Below, one piece after another: positions 53,899 through 62,334 of a stretch of 64,000 bases of DNA. The stretch lies in NCBI RefSeq assembly GCF_900167465.1, contig NZ_FUWR01000011.1, positions 1 to 64,000 of the forward strand. Reading direction: 5' to 3'. The position numbers and the translations under genes are program-made. The notes under the pieces were generated by a model. The model saw only the letters and a program-made list of their open reading frames with translations, was not told where the DNA came from and did not search any database. This DNA is from Trichlorobacter thiogenes (GTDB lineage Bacteria; Desulfobacterota; Desulfuromonadia; Geobacterales; Pseudopelobacteraceae). Position 1 is the first letter of the stretch, and each line of letters opens with the position of its first letter.

Positions 53899-53973
53899 AC
53901 AGCGTTTTTAATATGCCATGCTCGGCAACAGGTGCTGGGCTCACTATACGCAGGACAACGAAAGGGGAAGGGT

Positions 53974-55437
53974 ATGAAGGGTTTTAAAGGAATGGTGGCT
54001 CTGTTGACCGCCGCTCTGGTTCTGGTTTCTTTCCAGGCCTTTGCCGGTCCAGATCACACCGAGTTTGTCAAAGGGCCATTTAAAAAGGGTCAGGACGTAA
54101 CCAAGGTATGTCTGGAGTGTCACGAGAAGCAGGCTGCAGACGTGATGAAGACCGCTCACTGGAAGTGGGAAGGCACACCAAACCATGTCAAAGGTATGGA
54201 GAAGAGTGGTAAAACTTTTGGCAAAAAGAACATGATCAATAACTTCTGTACTACCGTATTCCCTGGTCCTGATGGTATTGCCCATGAATCCTGCAGCAAG
54301 TGCCACGCCGGTTACGGCTGGACCCGCAGCAAGTTTGATTTTAATGACAAGACCCGTGTAGACTGTCTGGTCTGTCATGCCCAGAAGGGTAACTATGCCC
54401 GTGGTGCTGTTGGTGCGGATGTAGATACCAAGGCCATGGAAAAAGGTTCCATGAACCTTGAACTGGCAGCCCAAAGCGTTGCCAAGCCTAGCCTGAAAAA
54501 CTGCGGTGTTTGTCACTTCTACGGCGGCGGCGGCGATGCGGTTAAGGTGCCTGGTCTGGATTCAACCCTTGAAGGCGCTTCTAAAGAGCAGGATGTCCAT
54601 ATGGCAACCAAGGCAAAAGGCGGCGCTGGCCTGATGTGTCAGGATTGCCACAAAACCAAGGATCACGCCATTGCCGGTCGTTCCAGCCAGATGGCTCACT
54701 ATGAAGCCAAGGTTGAGTGTACTGACTGCCATACCGGTGCCAAGGCACCTCACCAGAAGTCAAAGAACAAGGCTATCCTGGACAAGCATACCGCTTCTGT
54801 TGCTTGCCAGACCTGCCATATTCCTACCATCTCTCGTGGCCAAGCAACCAAGACCATGTGGAACTGGTCTGATGTAGGCAAGAACATCAAGGCTGAAGAA
54901 GAGTTTGATAAAGAAACCTTTGCCAAGCACAAAGGTACCTTCAAGTGGAACATGAATTATGTTCCGACCTATGCCTGGTACAACGGTCAGATTGAGCGTT
55001 ACATGCTGGGTGACAAGATCAAGGATGCTTCCAAACCGGTTAACATCACCAAGCCTGCTGGTGATATCAATGACAAGAAAGCCAAGATCTATCCTTACAA
55101 GTTCTATACCGGTACCCAGCCGATGGATAGCAAGTTCAAGTACCTGAACACCTTCCAGCAGTACAAGGAACTGTGGGTGAACTTTGACTGGGAAAAGGCT
55201 CTGGTAAACGGTGCAAAGAGTCCTGAAGGCCTGCCTTACAGCGGCAAGTACCAATTTGTTAAAACCCAGTCCTGGCTGAGTGCAGGCCACGAAGTTGCTC
55301 CTAAAGAGCAGGCTCTGCAGTGTGGCGAGTGCCACATGGGCGCAAAGCGGATGGATTGGGCTGCTCTGGGTTACAAAGGCGACCCGATGCAGGTTGGTGG
55401 CCGTACAGCTGAAAAGGCTGGTAAAAAGAAGAAGTAA
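53974..55437 (+). CDS. Octahaem c-type cytochrome, tetrathionate reductase (OTR) family
   Basis: A 487-residue exported protein with signal peptide (cleavage after QAFA) and eight CxxCH motifs: CLECH, CSKCH, CLVCH, CGVCH, CQDCH, CTDCH, CQTCH and CGECH. The segment ESCSKCHAGYGWTRSKFDF followed by VDCLVCH is characteristic of the octahaem tetrathionate reductase family from Shewanella, whose members can also reduce hydroxylamine and nitrite in vitro. It is periplasmic and would receive electrons from the membrane subunits encoded just upstream. The true substrate in this organism is unknown. Confidence 0.87.
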   Translation: MKGFKGMVALLTAALVLVSFQAFAGPDHTEFVKGPFKKGQDVTKVCLECHEKQAADVMKTAHWKWEGTPNHVKGMEKSGKTFGKKNMINNFCTTVFPGPDGIAHESCSKCHAGYGWTRSKFDFNDKTRVDCLVCHAQKGNYARGAVGADVDTKAMEKGSMNLELAAQSVAKPSLKNCGVCHFYGGGGDAVKVPGLDSTLEGASKEQDVHMATKAKGGAGLMCQDCHKTKDHAIAGRSSQMAHYEAKVECTDCHTGAKAPHQKSKNKAILDKHTASVACQTCHIPTISRGQATKTMWNWSDVGKNIKAEEEFDKETFAKHKGTFKWNMNYVPTYAWYNGQIERYMLGDKIKDASKPVNITKPAGDINDKKAKIYPYKFYTGTQPMDSKFKYLNTFQQYKELWVNFDWEKALVNGAKSPEGLPYSGKYQFVKTQSWLSAGHEVAPKEQALQCGECHMGAKRMDWAALGYKGDPMQVGGRTAEKAGKKKK

Positions 55438-55461
55438 TTGCTTTTTACTGAGTTGAAAGAG

Positions 55462-55494
55462 AGGCCGTCCGATATTGTCGGGCGGCCTTTTTTT
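55462..55494 (+). terminator. Rho-independent terminator after the octahaem cytochrome
   Basis: An 11-bp stem with one G-U pair (55462-55472 with 55478-55488), a 5-base loop and a run of T. It lies 25 bases after the stop codon. Confidence 0.92.
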
Positions 55495-55539
55495 ATGGTA
55501 AAATCACTCCACCAAGCGATAGCTGTACGGGAGGGAATA

Positions 55540-55953
55540 ATGGGTATTAGACTGTTTTTCGTTATGGTTATACTGATGCTAAGCACCGGCTGTGCTGCAA
55601 AAAGACCGGTACTCTATCCTAATGAATTCCACCGCTCAACAGGTTCAGAAAAAGCACAACAGGAGATTGATGACTGTTTAAAACGTGCTGAAGAGGCCAA
55701 CGCTCAAGGTCGGCTTGCAGACGAGGTTGCACTTAAGACCGGAAAATCTGCCTTGGTTGGTGGTGCAACCGGAGCGGTTATTGGTGCCATTAGTGGTTCT
55801 GCCCTGCGGGGGGGGGTAATCGGTGCAGCAGCTGGGGGAACGGTGGCTTTGGTGAGCAGTGCCATGAAAGGACCAGAGGATTCACCGGTGTATCGAAGAT
55901 TTGTTGAAATATGTCTGCATGAAAAGGGGTATCAGGTGCTTGGATGGCAATAA
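55540..55953 (+). CDS. Glycine-zipper lipoprotein
   Basis: A 137-residue lipoprotein. The signal ends in the lipobox LSTGC (Cys17). After a short helical part (EKAQQEIDDCLKRAEE) comes a glycine-zipper stretch (GATGAVIGAISGSALRGG... about 75-105), which can insert in or associate with the outer membrane, and a C-terminal VEICLHEKGYQVLGW motif shared by many small proteins of this type. The start at 55540 has GGGAGGG just upstream; the long upstream frame runs across the terminator and is not real. Function unknown. Confidence 0.8.
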   Translation: MGIRLFFVMVILMLSTGCAAKRPVLYPNEFHRSTGSEKAQQEIDDCLKRAEEANAQGRLADEVALKTGKSALVGGATGAVIGAISGSALRGGVIGAAAGGTVALVSSAMKGPEDSPVYRRFVEICLHEKGYQVLGWQ

Positions 55954-55967
55954 ATGGTCGAAATTAG

Positions 55968-57113
55968 TTACTGGCCTTGTGATGGATTTCTGCCAATTTT
56001 TTTAAGATAATCGCTGTATCCTTTGTCAAAAATAAGCTCTATCTCGTTTTTTGGGCGATTTTCATCATAGTTTTTGAAGTAAATAGTCAAGCTTATCAGA
56101 GCAAAGATAACAATGGTAATGACAAGGCCCGTTTTTAATATCTGCTTTAGTCGTTGTTCGGGAGTCGCTTCTGTTTTCTCCGAGTTTGGACCGCTACGAA
56201 AGAGGTACTGCTCACGCATCAGCCTGATCCGCTTCAGTTGAACGTTTGAGATGTAGCTGACAATGGCATCACGGTCCCGTTCTTCAACAAACTTGAACTT
56301 AAGGCCGGTATTGTAGCTGGTACGGCTAAACTGTTTGCTGGCAGCATAGTTTTCATTGGCGAAAGCCACCACACAAACGGCATCGATCACCTGTGGTTCT
56401 GGTTCACAGGGAAGGTAAATTTCAATCGGTACCAGCGTGTCGTTTTCAAATTTGTGGTGCAGGAGCATCCGTATGCCGCCGCCACTAATGTTTGCTGCCA
56501 GCGGGATAACATCATCCCAGGAATGGTCGCTGGTGTCATTAATGGCCTGATCTGGCTGATCCAGCCCCTCGCCCGTGTCATCCCATAATCCTTCTTCACC
56601 AAATTCTTCAGAGGGTAGTTCTTCTGTGTCAGGGGCCTGGCGTAGACGCTCCCATGGTTTTTTCTCCTGCTGTTTCCTTTCTTTTTCTGCTGTTATCCGT
56701 GCCTCCCGTTTTTCTTTCCAGGCCACCTTAAGCCTGACTTCGCTCTGCTCTGTGCTGATAAAGTATTTAATCGGTAGGAAGGCATCAATCCGGTAAAACT
56801 CACGCAGCTCAGATGAAACGATCTCACCGATCAGGCGCAGCAACACTTCGCGGTGATATCCTTCAGTAACAATGATGGCACGGCAGGAATATCCTTCGAT
56901 TTCATTGCCGGCACGGATATCCAGAATAGTTCCAACTTTAAGTTTAACGCCTGCCGGGAGTGTGTCGCGGGAAAGCTGCAGTGAAATCAGATCTTCATCA
57001 ATAGTGTGGATGATGGCCCAGTCGTGAAACGTGTCGCCACCAGGTACCGGAATGCCAACATTGACCTTCAACCCGACAGGAAAATGCTCAAGGTATTGAT
57101 CAAAATCACTCAT
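55968..57113 (-). CDS. PilZ-domain protein with acidic insertion and C-terminal membrane anchor
   Basis: A 381-residue protein. An N-terminal YcgR-N-like beta domain (about 8-105) precedes a PilZ domain whose cyclic-dinucleotide motifs are visible: REFYRID (R-x3-R) near 117 and ANISGGGIRML (N-x-S-x-x-G) near 211. Between them lies an unusual 75-residue charged insertion rich in Lys/Arg then Glu/Asp. One membrane helix near 333-352 (GLVITIVIFALISLTIYF) anchors it with the body in the cytoplasm. It is a likely effector for c-di-GMP or possibly cGAMP. It is followed on the same strand by no close gene. Confidence 0.8.
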   Translation of the reverse strand: MSDFDQYLEHFPVGLKVNVGIPVPGGDTFHDWAIIHTIDEDLISLQLSRDTLPAGVKLKVGTILDIRAGNEIEGYSCRAIIVTEGYHREVLLRLIGEIVSSELREFYRIDAFLPIKYFISTEQSEVRLKVAWKEKREARITAEKERKQQEKKPWERLRQAPDTEELPSEEFGEEGLWDDTGEGLDQPDQAINDTSDHSWDDVIPLAANISGGGIRMLLHHKFENDTLVPIEIYLPCEPEPQVIDAVCVVAFANENYAASKQFSRTSYNTGLKFKFVEERDRDAIVSYISNVQLKRIRLMREQYLFRSGPNSEKTEATPEQRLKQILKTGLVITIVIFALISLTIYFKNYDENRPKNEIELIFDKGYSDYLKKIGRNPSQGQ

Positions 57114-57129
57114 GGGGGCTCCGGCTGTG

Positions 57130-57330
57130 TCAGGTAGGGGAGGTCAGGCTGCTGTTCAGTTCGTTCAGGAGCATCTCGATGTCGAGCTTGTGGTGTCCGG
57201 CCCCATGTTCAAGGGTTTCCAGATCAGCTATCTGACATTCGTAACACTCAAGTCCATGACGGGCAAAGACCTGCACGGTTACGGGATGCTGTCTGATGAT
57301 ATCGCCGATAATCATATCTTTGGTGATCAT
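57130..57330 (-). CDS. DUF1858-domain protein
   Basis: A 66-residue protein matching the DUF1858 family: ITKDMIIGDIIRQHPVTVQVFARHGLECYEC, where the Cys pair follows a conserved 'GL' turn. Family members are common in anaerobes and are often found with hybrid-cluster or ScdA-like proteins. ATG at 57330 is preferred to the codon at 57342 because GAGGT lies just before it. It lies 16 bases before the PilZ gene on the same strand, so the two may be co-transcribed. Function unknown. Confidence 0.8.
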   Translation of the reverse strand: MITKDMIIGDIIRQHPVTVQVFARHGLECYECQIADLETLEHGAGHHKLDIEMLLNELNSSLTSPT

Positions 57331-57350
57331 AGCCGACCTCATGTCTTGGA

Positions 57351-57377
57351 TAAAAAAGGGGACGCCGAAGCGTCCCC
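57351..57377 (-). terminator. Terminator with TTCG tetraloop after the aminotransferase gene
   Basis: On the reverse strand GGGGACGC, TTCG and GCGTCCCC are followed by six T. It lies nine bases after the aminotransferase stop codon. Confidence 0.95.
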
Positions 57378-57385
57378 AGGAAGGA

Positions 57386-58585
57386 CTATTTCAGATTCTT
57401 GATCGCTTCTTCGATTCGATCCATGCCTTTTTTAATGTTCTCCATACTGATGGCATAGGAGAGACGGGCATAGCGATCATCACCAAAGGCAATACCAGGA
57501 ACCAACGCTACCTTTGCGTCTTCCAACAGGTAGGCTGCAAAATCTGAAGAGGTTTCGATCTTTTTGCCTGCCGGAGTTGACTTGCCATAGACCCCTGAGA
57601 AGTTAGGGAAGACATAGAAGGCGCCGTTGGACTTGAAGCAGGAAACACCTGGCATGGCATTCAAACGCTCAACAATGTAGGTGCGGCGTTTTTCAAACTC
57701 TACACACATAGCCGCTACCGGCTCCTGAGGGCCGTTCAGTGCTTCAACCGATGCTTTCTGGGCAATGGAGGTGGCGTTACTGGTGGACTGGGACTGCATC
57801 TTGGTCATGGCCCCCATCAGCTCTTTAGGGCCGCAGGCATAGCCGATCCGCCAACCGGTCATGGCATAGGTCTTGGACACACCGTTAACGACGATAGTAC
57901 GGGATTTAAGTGCCGGTACCACTTGGGCAATATTGTAGAAGCTCAGGCCATCATAGATCAGGCGCTCATAGATATCATCTGCAACAACCAGCACATGGTC
58001 ATGCTTCAGCAGTACCTCACCCAGCGCAGCCAATTCCTCTTTGCTGTAGGTGGAGCCAGTGGGGTTACAGGGTGAGTTCAGGATCAGGTAACGGGTCTTG
58101 GGGGTGATCGTTTTGTCAAGTTGTTCCGGGGTAATCTTGAAGCCGGTGGACTCATCAGTCATGATGAACACCGGGGTACCGCCAGCCAGTACGATCTGGT
58201 CAGGGTAGGATACCCAGTAGGGGCCGGGGATGATGACTTCATCACCTTCCTGAATCAGTGCCTGGGAGATGTTGTAGAGGGTGTGTTTGGCGCCGCAGGC
58301 TACGGAAATCTCATCACGGGTGTATTCCAGGTTATGGTCACGCTTCATCTTGGCAATGATGGCATCCTTCAGATCATCAGCGCCACCAACCGGCATGTAA
58401 CGGGTAAAACCGGCATCAATCGCCTTTTTGCCAGCTTCACGAATATGTGCCGGGGTATCGAAGTCAGGCTCGCCGGCACCGAAGCCGACTACATCAACAC
58501 CTTGGGCTTTTAGTGCCTTTGCCTTGGCATCGATGGCAAGGGTAGGGGATGGTTGAATTTTGTTGACGCGATCTGCGAGTTTCAT
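57386..58585 (-). CDS. aspC: Class I aminotransferase, aspartate/prephenate type
   Basis: A 399-residue PLP enzyme of the aspartate aminotransferase Ib subgroup. It shows FGAGEPDFDTPAHI, NSPCNPTGSTY, ADDIYE and the PLP lysine in VVNGVSKTYAMTGWRIGY. Reaction: amino transfer between aspartate and 2-oxoglutarate; some Ib enzymes also act on prephenate, which would suit the pheA/tyrA genes a few kilobases away. ATG at 58585 has AAGGAGG upstream. The gene has its own strong terminator. Substrate range cannot be settled from sequence. Confidence 0.93.
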   Translation of the reverse strand: MKLADRVNKIQPSPTLAIDAKAKALKAQGVDVVGFGAGEPDFDTPAHIREAGKKAIDAGFTRYMPVGGADDLKDAIIAKMKRDHNLEYTRDEISVACGAKHTLYNISQALIQEGDEVIIPGPYWVSYPDQIVLAGGTPVFIMTDESTGFKITPEQLDKTITPKTRYLILNSPCNPTGSTYSKEELAALGEVLLKHDHVLVVADDIYERLIYDGLSFYNIAQVVPALKSRTIVVNGVSKTYAMTGWRIGYACGPKELMGAMTKMQSQSTSNATSIAQKASVEALNGPQEPVAAMCVEFEKRRTYIVERLNAMPGVSCFKSNGAFYVFPNFSGVYGKSTPAGKKIETSSDFAAYLLEDAKVALVPGIAFGDDRYARLSYAISMENIKKGMDRIEEAIKNLK

Positions 58586-58627
58586 GCTGCCTCCTTGGTT
58601 GTATGTAACTGATGTGTGAAGCACAAG

Positions 58628-59122
58628 CTATCGTTTTAATCCATATTTTTGTTGCATTGCGATTTTAACTTCAGGTGGTACAAAGCTGTCAACAGGTCCT
58701 CCCAAAGAACAGACCTCTCTGACAATTGAGGAGGAAAGGTAGCCATACTGAACCGAGGTCATCATAAACAGGGTTTCAACGTCGTGACCGATGGTGCTGT
58801 TCATCTGGGCTATCTGGAATTCATACTCAAAATCAGAAATGGCCCGCAGTCCACGGATGACCACATGGGCTTCTTTTGAAGCTACATAATCTATCAGAAG
58901 GCCAGTGAAGGTGTCAACGGAGACCCGAGGTTCATCCTTTAAGACGGTCTTAATTAGTTCAACCCGCTCATCTATGTTGAATAGGGCATTTTTTTGAGAG
59001 TTGCGGGCAACCGCCACAATCACATGTTTGAAGATTTTGAGGCCACGCTGGATAATGTCAAGATGTCCATAGGTAATCGGATCAAATGAACCGGGGTAGA
59101 TGGCTATGCGGCTATGGGGCAT
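58628..59122 (-). CDS. coaD: Phosphopantetheine adenylyltransferase
   Basis: A 164-residue enzyme for the fourth step of coenzyme A synthesis. It begins RIAIYPGSFDPITYGHLDII, with the TxGH nucleotide motif, and has RGLRAISDFEYEFQIA and SSSIVREV near the C-terminus. The start at 59122 lies within the end of rsmD (11-base overlap), a very common gene pair. Confidence 0.97.
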   Translation of the reverse strand: MPHSRIAIYPGSFDPITYGHLDIIQRGLKIFKHVIVAVARNSQKNALFNIDERVELIKTVLKDEPRVSVDTFTGLLIDYVASKEAHVVIRGLRAISDFEYEFQIAQMNSTIGHDVETLFMMTSVQYGYLSSSIVREVCSLGGPVDSFVPPEVKIAMQQKYGLKR

Positions 59123-59681
59123 GGTTTTGCTCCATGGTGTAGAGTTCAAGGGCGGTATCGCCGTAGATTCGTCGGTCAGTTTGGATACAGGGGCCGATCC
59201 GTTCAGGTAACGGCATGCGAGCCGCAGTTTCGGCAACCAGCAGGCCGTCTGCAGCAAGCAGTGTTGCTCCTACCAATTCAATTACTTTTTGATGTAAGCC
59301 CGCCTGATAAGGAGGGTCCAGTAACACCAGATCAAATTGTGTCTTATGTCGAGCAAGACGTTCAAGGGCCTGCAGGCAGTCAAAAGGGTGTACCTCAGCG
59401 CGATTGTTAAATCGGGTATGCAGCAGATTCTGTTGTAGCGATACAAGGGCATGTCGGTTCTTTTCTATAAAAACAACATGTTCTGCACCCCTGGAAAGTG
59501 CTTCAATACCCAAGGCGCCGCTACCGGCAAATAGATCAAGCACACGAGCTCCATCCAGCCAGTGGGCACTATCCAGCAGGCTGAAAAGAGCCTCCTTGAC
59601 ACGGTCAGTGGTGGGGCGTGTTGTTGTCCCGCGAGGCGCTGATAGTCGCATCCCCCTAGCTTCTCCGGCAATAACCCGCAC
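59112..59681 (-). CDS. rsmD: 16S rRNA (guanine966-N2)-methyltransferase
   Basis: A 189-residue SAM methyltransferase acting on the small ribosomal subunit. Motifs: RVIAGEARGMRLSAP at the N-terminus, RPTTDRVKEALF, VLDLFAGSGALGIEALSRGA (SAM loop) and the catalytic VLLDPPYQ. The start is GTG at 59681, six bases after an AGGAAAGG ribosome site; a TTG at 59687 is less likely. It is transcribed with coaD from the promoter at 59757-59785. Confidence 0.95.
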   Translation of the reverse strand: MRVIAGEARGMRLSAPRGTTTRPTTDRVKEALFSLLDSAHWLDGARVLDLFAGSGALGIEALSRGAEHVVFIEKNRHALVSLQQNLLHTRFNNRAEVHPFDCLQALERLARHKTQFDLVLLDPPYQAGLHQKVIELVGATLLAADGLLVAETAARMPLPERIGPCIQTDRRIYGDTALELYTMEQNHAP

Positions 59682-59756
59682 ATGCAACCTTTCCTGAATA
59701 GTCGTGCCTGTTTATGCAGCAAAAACAGGTTAAATTCCACTTTTTTAATCAATGGC

Positions 59757-59785
59757 ACCCTACGCGACGGAGTAGTGGCTGTCAA
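59757..59785 (-). promoter_or_regulatory. Sigma-70 promoter for rsmD-coaD
   Basis: On the reverse strand TTGACA (59780-59785) and TAGGGT (59757-59762) are 17 bases apart. The leader is about 70 bases. The rest of the divergent gap, up to 59875, is AT-rich and holds a weaker forward -10 candidate (TATAGT) for the HDOD gene. Confidence 0.55.
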
Positions 59786-59875
59786 GGAGCGAAACTAACC
59801 TTTTCAATACCTGTATCAGTCTGCTATAGTACATCAATTAAATAAAATTTACTCGGTTTCAGGAGTTATAAAAAT

Positions 59876-60763
59876 ATGTCCGTATCCCCGCTTGCTACTG
59901 CACAAACTATCATGAAGACCTTTAAGGTCCTTCCTACTGTTCCGGCCGCAGCCTCACGCGCTATACAGCTCCTGAATGAGTCAGATGTTGATATGGGAGA
60001 GGTGGCGGATATCCTCTTGTCTGATCAGGTAATGGCTGCGCGTGTCATCCGAATTGTTAATTCACCCCTCTATAAGTTGTTGCAGGAGATTGATTCAGTG
60101 CGTCAGGCCCTTATTTACCTGGGGCCGCAACGGGTGTTTGAGATTATTCTGACTTCCTGCTTTCTCGAGCTTACTGACTCTCAAAGTCGCAGCCCGCTTA
60201 ACATGCAGCACTGTTGGGAACATGCCTTTGGCGTTGGTCTGGTCGCAAAAAAACTGGCGTCTTTCAGTGATACTATTCCCCTGGATCAGGCCTATATTGC
60301 CGGTATTCTACATGATATTGGTGAGGTGATACTCAGTCAACAGCGCAGGGATGAGTTTACCCGTGTACTAGTTCTGGCGCGTGAGCGGGAGCTTGATCTT
60401 CATCAGGCTGAAATGGAGGTGTTTGGCACCAGCCATGCCGAGGTAGGTGGGTTACTGGCAGAGCAATGGCGCTTTCCTGAGGTATATATTGATGTAATTA
60501 AGCATCATCACGGGCATCAGCCTGAAACCATGTCCCCCTTGACTCACCTGATTCATATTTCTGACCAAATATGTCTAAATGTTGGTTTTTGTTGTAAATA
60601 TGAGAGTGCAGAACAGCGTGAAGGCGAGGTGTATGGTGTGGACATGCTTGAACTAGAACGGCAACTAGCCGGGCTAGGCGTAAAACGTCTATCAGATTTC
60701 CGTTCTTCACTGGCAGAACTGGTTCAGCAGGTGAAGCAGACGGTTGATTCAATTTATGGCTAA
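59876..60763 (+). CDS. HDOD-domain protein
   Basis: A 295-residue protein that is almost entirely one HDOD domain (about 10-230): PTVPAAASRAIQLLNE, ILLSDQVMAARVIRIVNS, IAGILHDIGEVIL and KHHHGHQPE. It lacks a complete set of HD-type metal ligands for phosphodiesterase activity as is usual for HDOD. No other domain is attached. Such proteins are common in Geobacter and are thought to work in signalling scaffolds. It converges with a second HDOD gene, leaving 27 bases between the stops. Confidence 0.85.
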   Translation: MSVSPLATAQTIMKTFKVLPTVPAAASRAIQLLNESDVDMGEVADILLSDQVMAARVIRIVNSPLYKLLQEIDSVRQALIYLGPQRVFEIILTSCFLELTDSQSRSPLNMQHCWEHAFGVGLVAKKLASFSDTIPLDQAYIAGILHDIGEVILSQQRRDEFTRVLVLARERELDLHQAEMEVFGTSHAEVGGLLAEQWRFPEVYIDVIKHHHGHQPETMSPLTHLIHISDQICLNVGFCCKYESAEQREGEVYGVDMLELERQLAGLGVKRLSDFRSSLAELVQQVKQTVDSIYG

Positions 60764-60790
60764 CTCTCGCGTGAGAGGCTAGAGTCAGGT

Positions 60791-62110
60791 CTATTGGGGG
60801 GACAGGATGCTGTTAATTTCTTGATCCAACTCATCAAGGTGATCAACAAACGGAGTCGTCCAGTCTTCACTATGTAATGAAAGTGCGGAAACAACATCAT
60901 CTGAAAGTGGTTGCTCATTTTTTGCAAGTTGGTCTGACAGGTAGATTATTTGTACCAGATTTTTGTAGCTTTGCGCTCTGTCTGGGCGGTGGTGGCACTT
61001 TATAACTTCTTGAATTTCTTCTGTGAAATTCCATTTTTTAGCAACTAGCGCCCCCAGGGTTTCATGATGCTCATGCATGAGCAGGTCTCGTTTCTCCCTA
61101 TCAAGATCATATTTGGAAAGCATTTCCAGCATAACAATCCAGCCAATATCATGCAAGAGTCCGCAAACAAATGCTTGATCGTGGTTTCCTCCCATATCCC
61201 GTGTAAGCTGTTTTGCAATCATCCCCACCATCATGGAGTGGTGTAGAATCTGTTCAATCTGCTCGGCATGGCGGGGTGCAAAACCGCTGAGCGCATTGAC
61301 CGTAACAATACTCATCAATGACTTGAGCCCCATATACACCACAGCATCCCGCAGGGTATCAACTTTACCTCGTCTGCCATAAAAAGAAGAGTTACAGACT
61401 CTTAGGATTTTTGAAACCAGCAATGGGTCTGTCAGGCATTCAATAATCTGGTCAATCGTCAGACCCGGGTTATTGATCTTGTCCATGAGTAACTGCATTT
61501 CGGTCGGTAAGGGTGGGATATCAATAGCTCCTTTACGGATCAACTCGTAGACTTCATTCAGGACCGGGTCAAGGTTGGACTGCTCGGTAAGGCGGGCTTC
61601 ATCAATCTGGACGGTAGAATCCAGCAGGACCTGCGTTGGTTTTATATTTACCGGGCCACAGAGGACTGCTGCTGGAAGAAAATCATTGAAACGGAAGTGT
61701 CCTGCTCGCCAGGCCAGTGAGGTAGTTAACGATTTTTCTGCCAAGGTGGTGATAAGTCCCCCCAGGCGTTCAAGTGGAATACCTTCTTCACTTGATAAAA
61801 GACCTACAAATGATATTCCAAGCTGTTCTGCCTGTTTAAGGGCATCTAATATCCGCTCCATTGGAAGTCCGAACTGGTCACGGATCGCTTCATAGAGACG
61901 TTCTCCCTCTCGATCACACCAGACAAAGATCAGTCGTCCATTTTGAAAGAAAAAGCGACGTATGCAATCTTCGTGTGATGCTATTAAGGTACCTGATTTT
62001 TTAGAAGTTTCAATCCATTGAATAAGATCGGCAAGCGGCATCAGGCTTAAAGACCCCTCAATTGAGCGGGTAAGTCTTTCGTCATTCTGATCGCTAAAGA
62101 TTGTTTGCAT
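60791..62110 (-). CDS. PATAN/DUF4388-HDOD protein
   Basis: A 439-residue protein. The N-terminal part (about 15-180) is a PATAN/DUF4388 domain: EGSLSLMPLADLIQWIETSK, SGTLIASH, FFQNGRLIFVW and FRFNDFLPAAV. The C-terminal part (about 195-410) is HDOD: IDIPPLPTEMQLLMDKINN, DPLLVSKILRVCNSSFYG and FVCGLLHDIGWIVML. This pairing is frequent in delta-proteobacterial signalling. It is convergent with the other HDOD gene; its upstream gap is shared with pheA. Output unknown. Confidence 0.85.
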   Translation of the reverse strand: MQTIFSDQNDERLTRSIEGSLSLMPLADLIQWIETSKKSGTLIASHEDCIRRFFFQNGRLIFVWCDREGERLYEAIRDQFGLPMERILDALKQAEQLGISFVGLLSSEEGIPLERLGGLITTLAEKSLTTSLAWRAGHFRFNDFLPAAVLCGPVNIKPTQVLLDSTVQIDEARLTEQSNLDPVLNEVYELIRKGAIDIPPLPTEMQLLMDKINNPGLTIDQIIECLTDPLLVSKILRVCNSSFYGRRGKVDTLRDAVVYMGLKSLMSIVTVNALSGFAPRHAEQIEQILHHSMMVGMIAKQLTRDMGGNHDQAFVCGLLHDIGWIVMLEMLSKYDLDREKRDLLMHEHHETLGALVAKKWNFTEEIQEVIKCHHRPDRAQSYKNLVQIIYLSDQLAKNEQPLSDDVVSALSLHSEDWTTPFVDHLDELDQEINSILSPQ

Positions 62111-62268
62111 TCAATGGCCTCGTTTGTTGTGTAGAGATATGAGGTCTGCATAAAAAGTATAGCTGGCCTCTAAACTTATGCAAGGAGCTAAATGACTTTT
62201 GCAGATATTCAGCTTCGGCATTAAACACACCGTTTGGGGATTCACTTGCGGGCAAAAAAAGTTGCCTT

Positions 62269-62296
62269 TTGACAACCTATCCACTATGTTGACAAT
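62269..62296 (+). promoter_or_regulatory. Possible sigma-70 promoter for pheA-tyrA
   Basis: TTGACA (62269-62274) and GACAAT (62291-62296) are 16 bases apart; the predicted start is about 30 bases ahead of pheA. The remaining part of the 224-base divergent gap (62111-62268) has nothing recognisable. Confidence 0.45.
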
Positions 62297-62334
62297 CCCA
62301 AATTCTACATACTGCCGGTTTCGGAAGAGTTCCC

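Noticed and set aside
53831-53973. Possible GEMM (cyclic dinucleotide) riboswitch ahead of the octahaem cytochrome
   Set aside because: Such riboswitches precede cytochrome genes in Geobacter, but the conserved loop sequences and tetraloop receptor could not be found here.
60764-60790. Terminator between the convergent HDOD genes
   Set aside because: Only a 5-bp stem (CTCTC/GAGAG) with no T-run; too weak to call.
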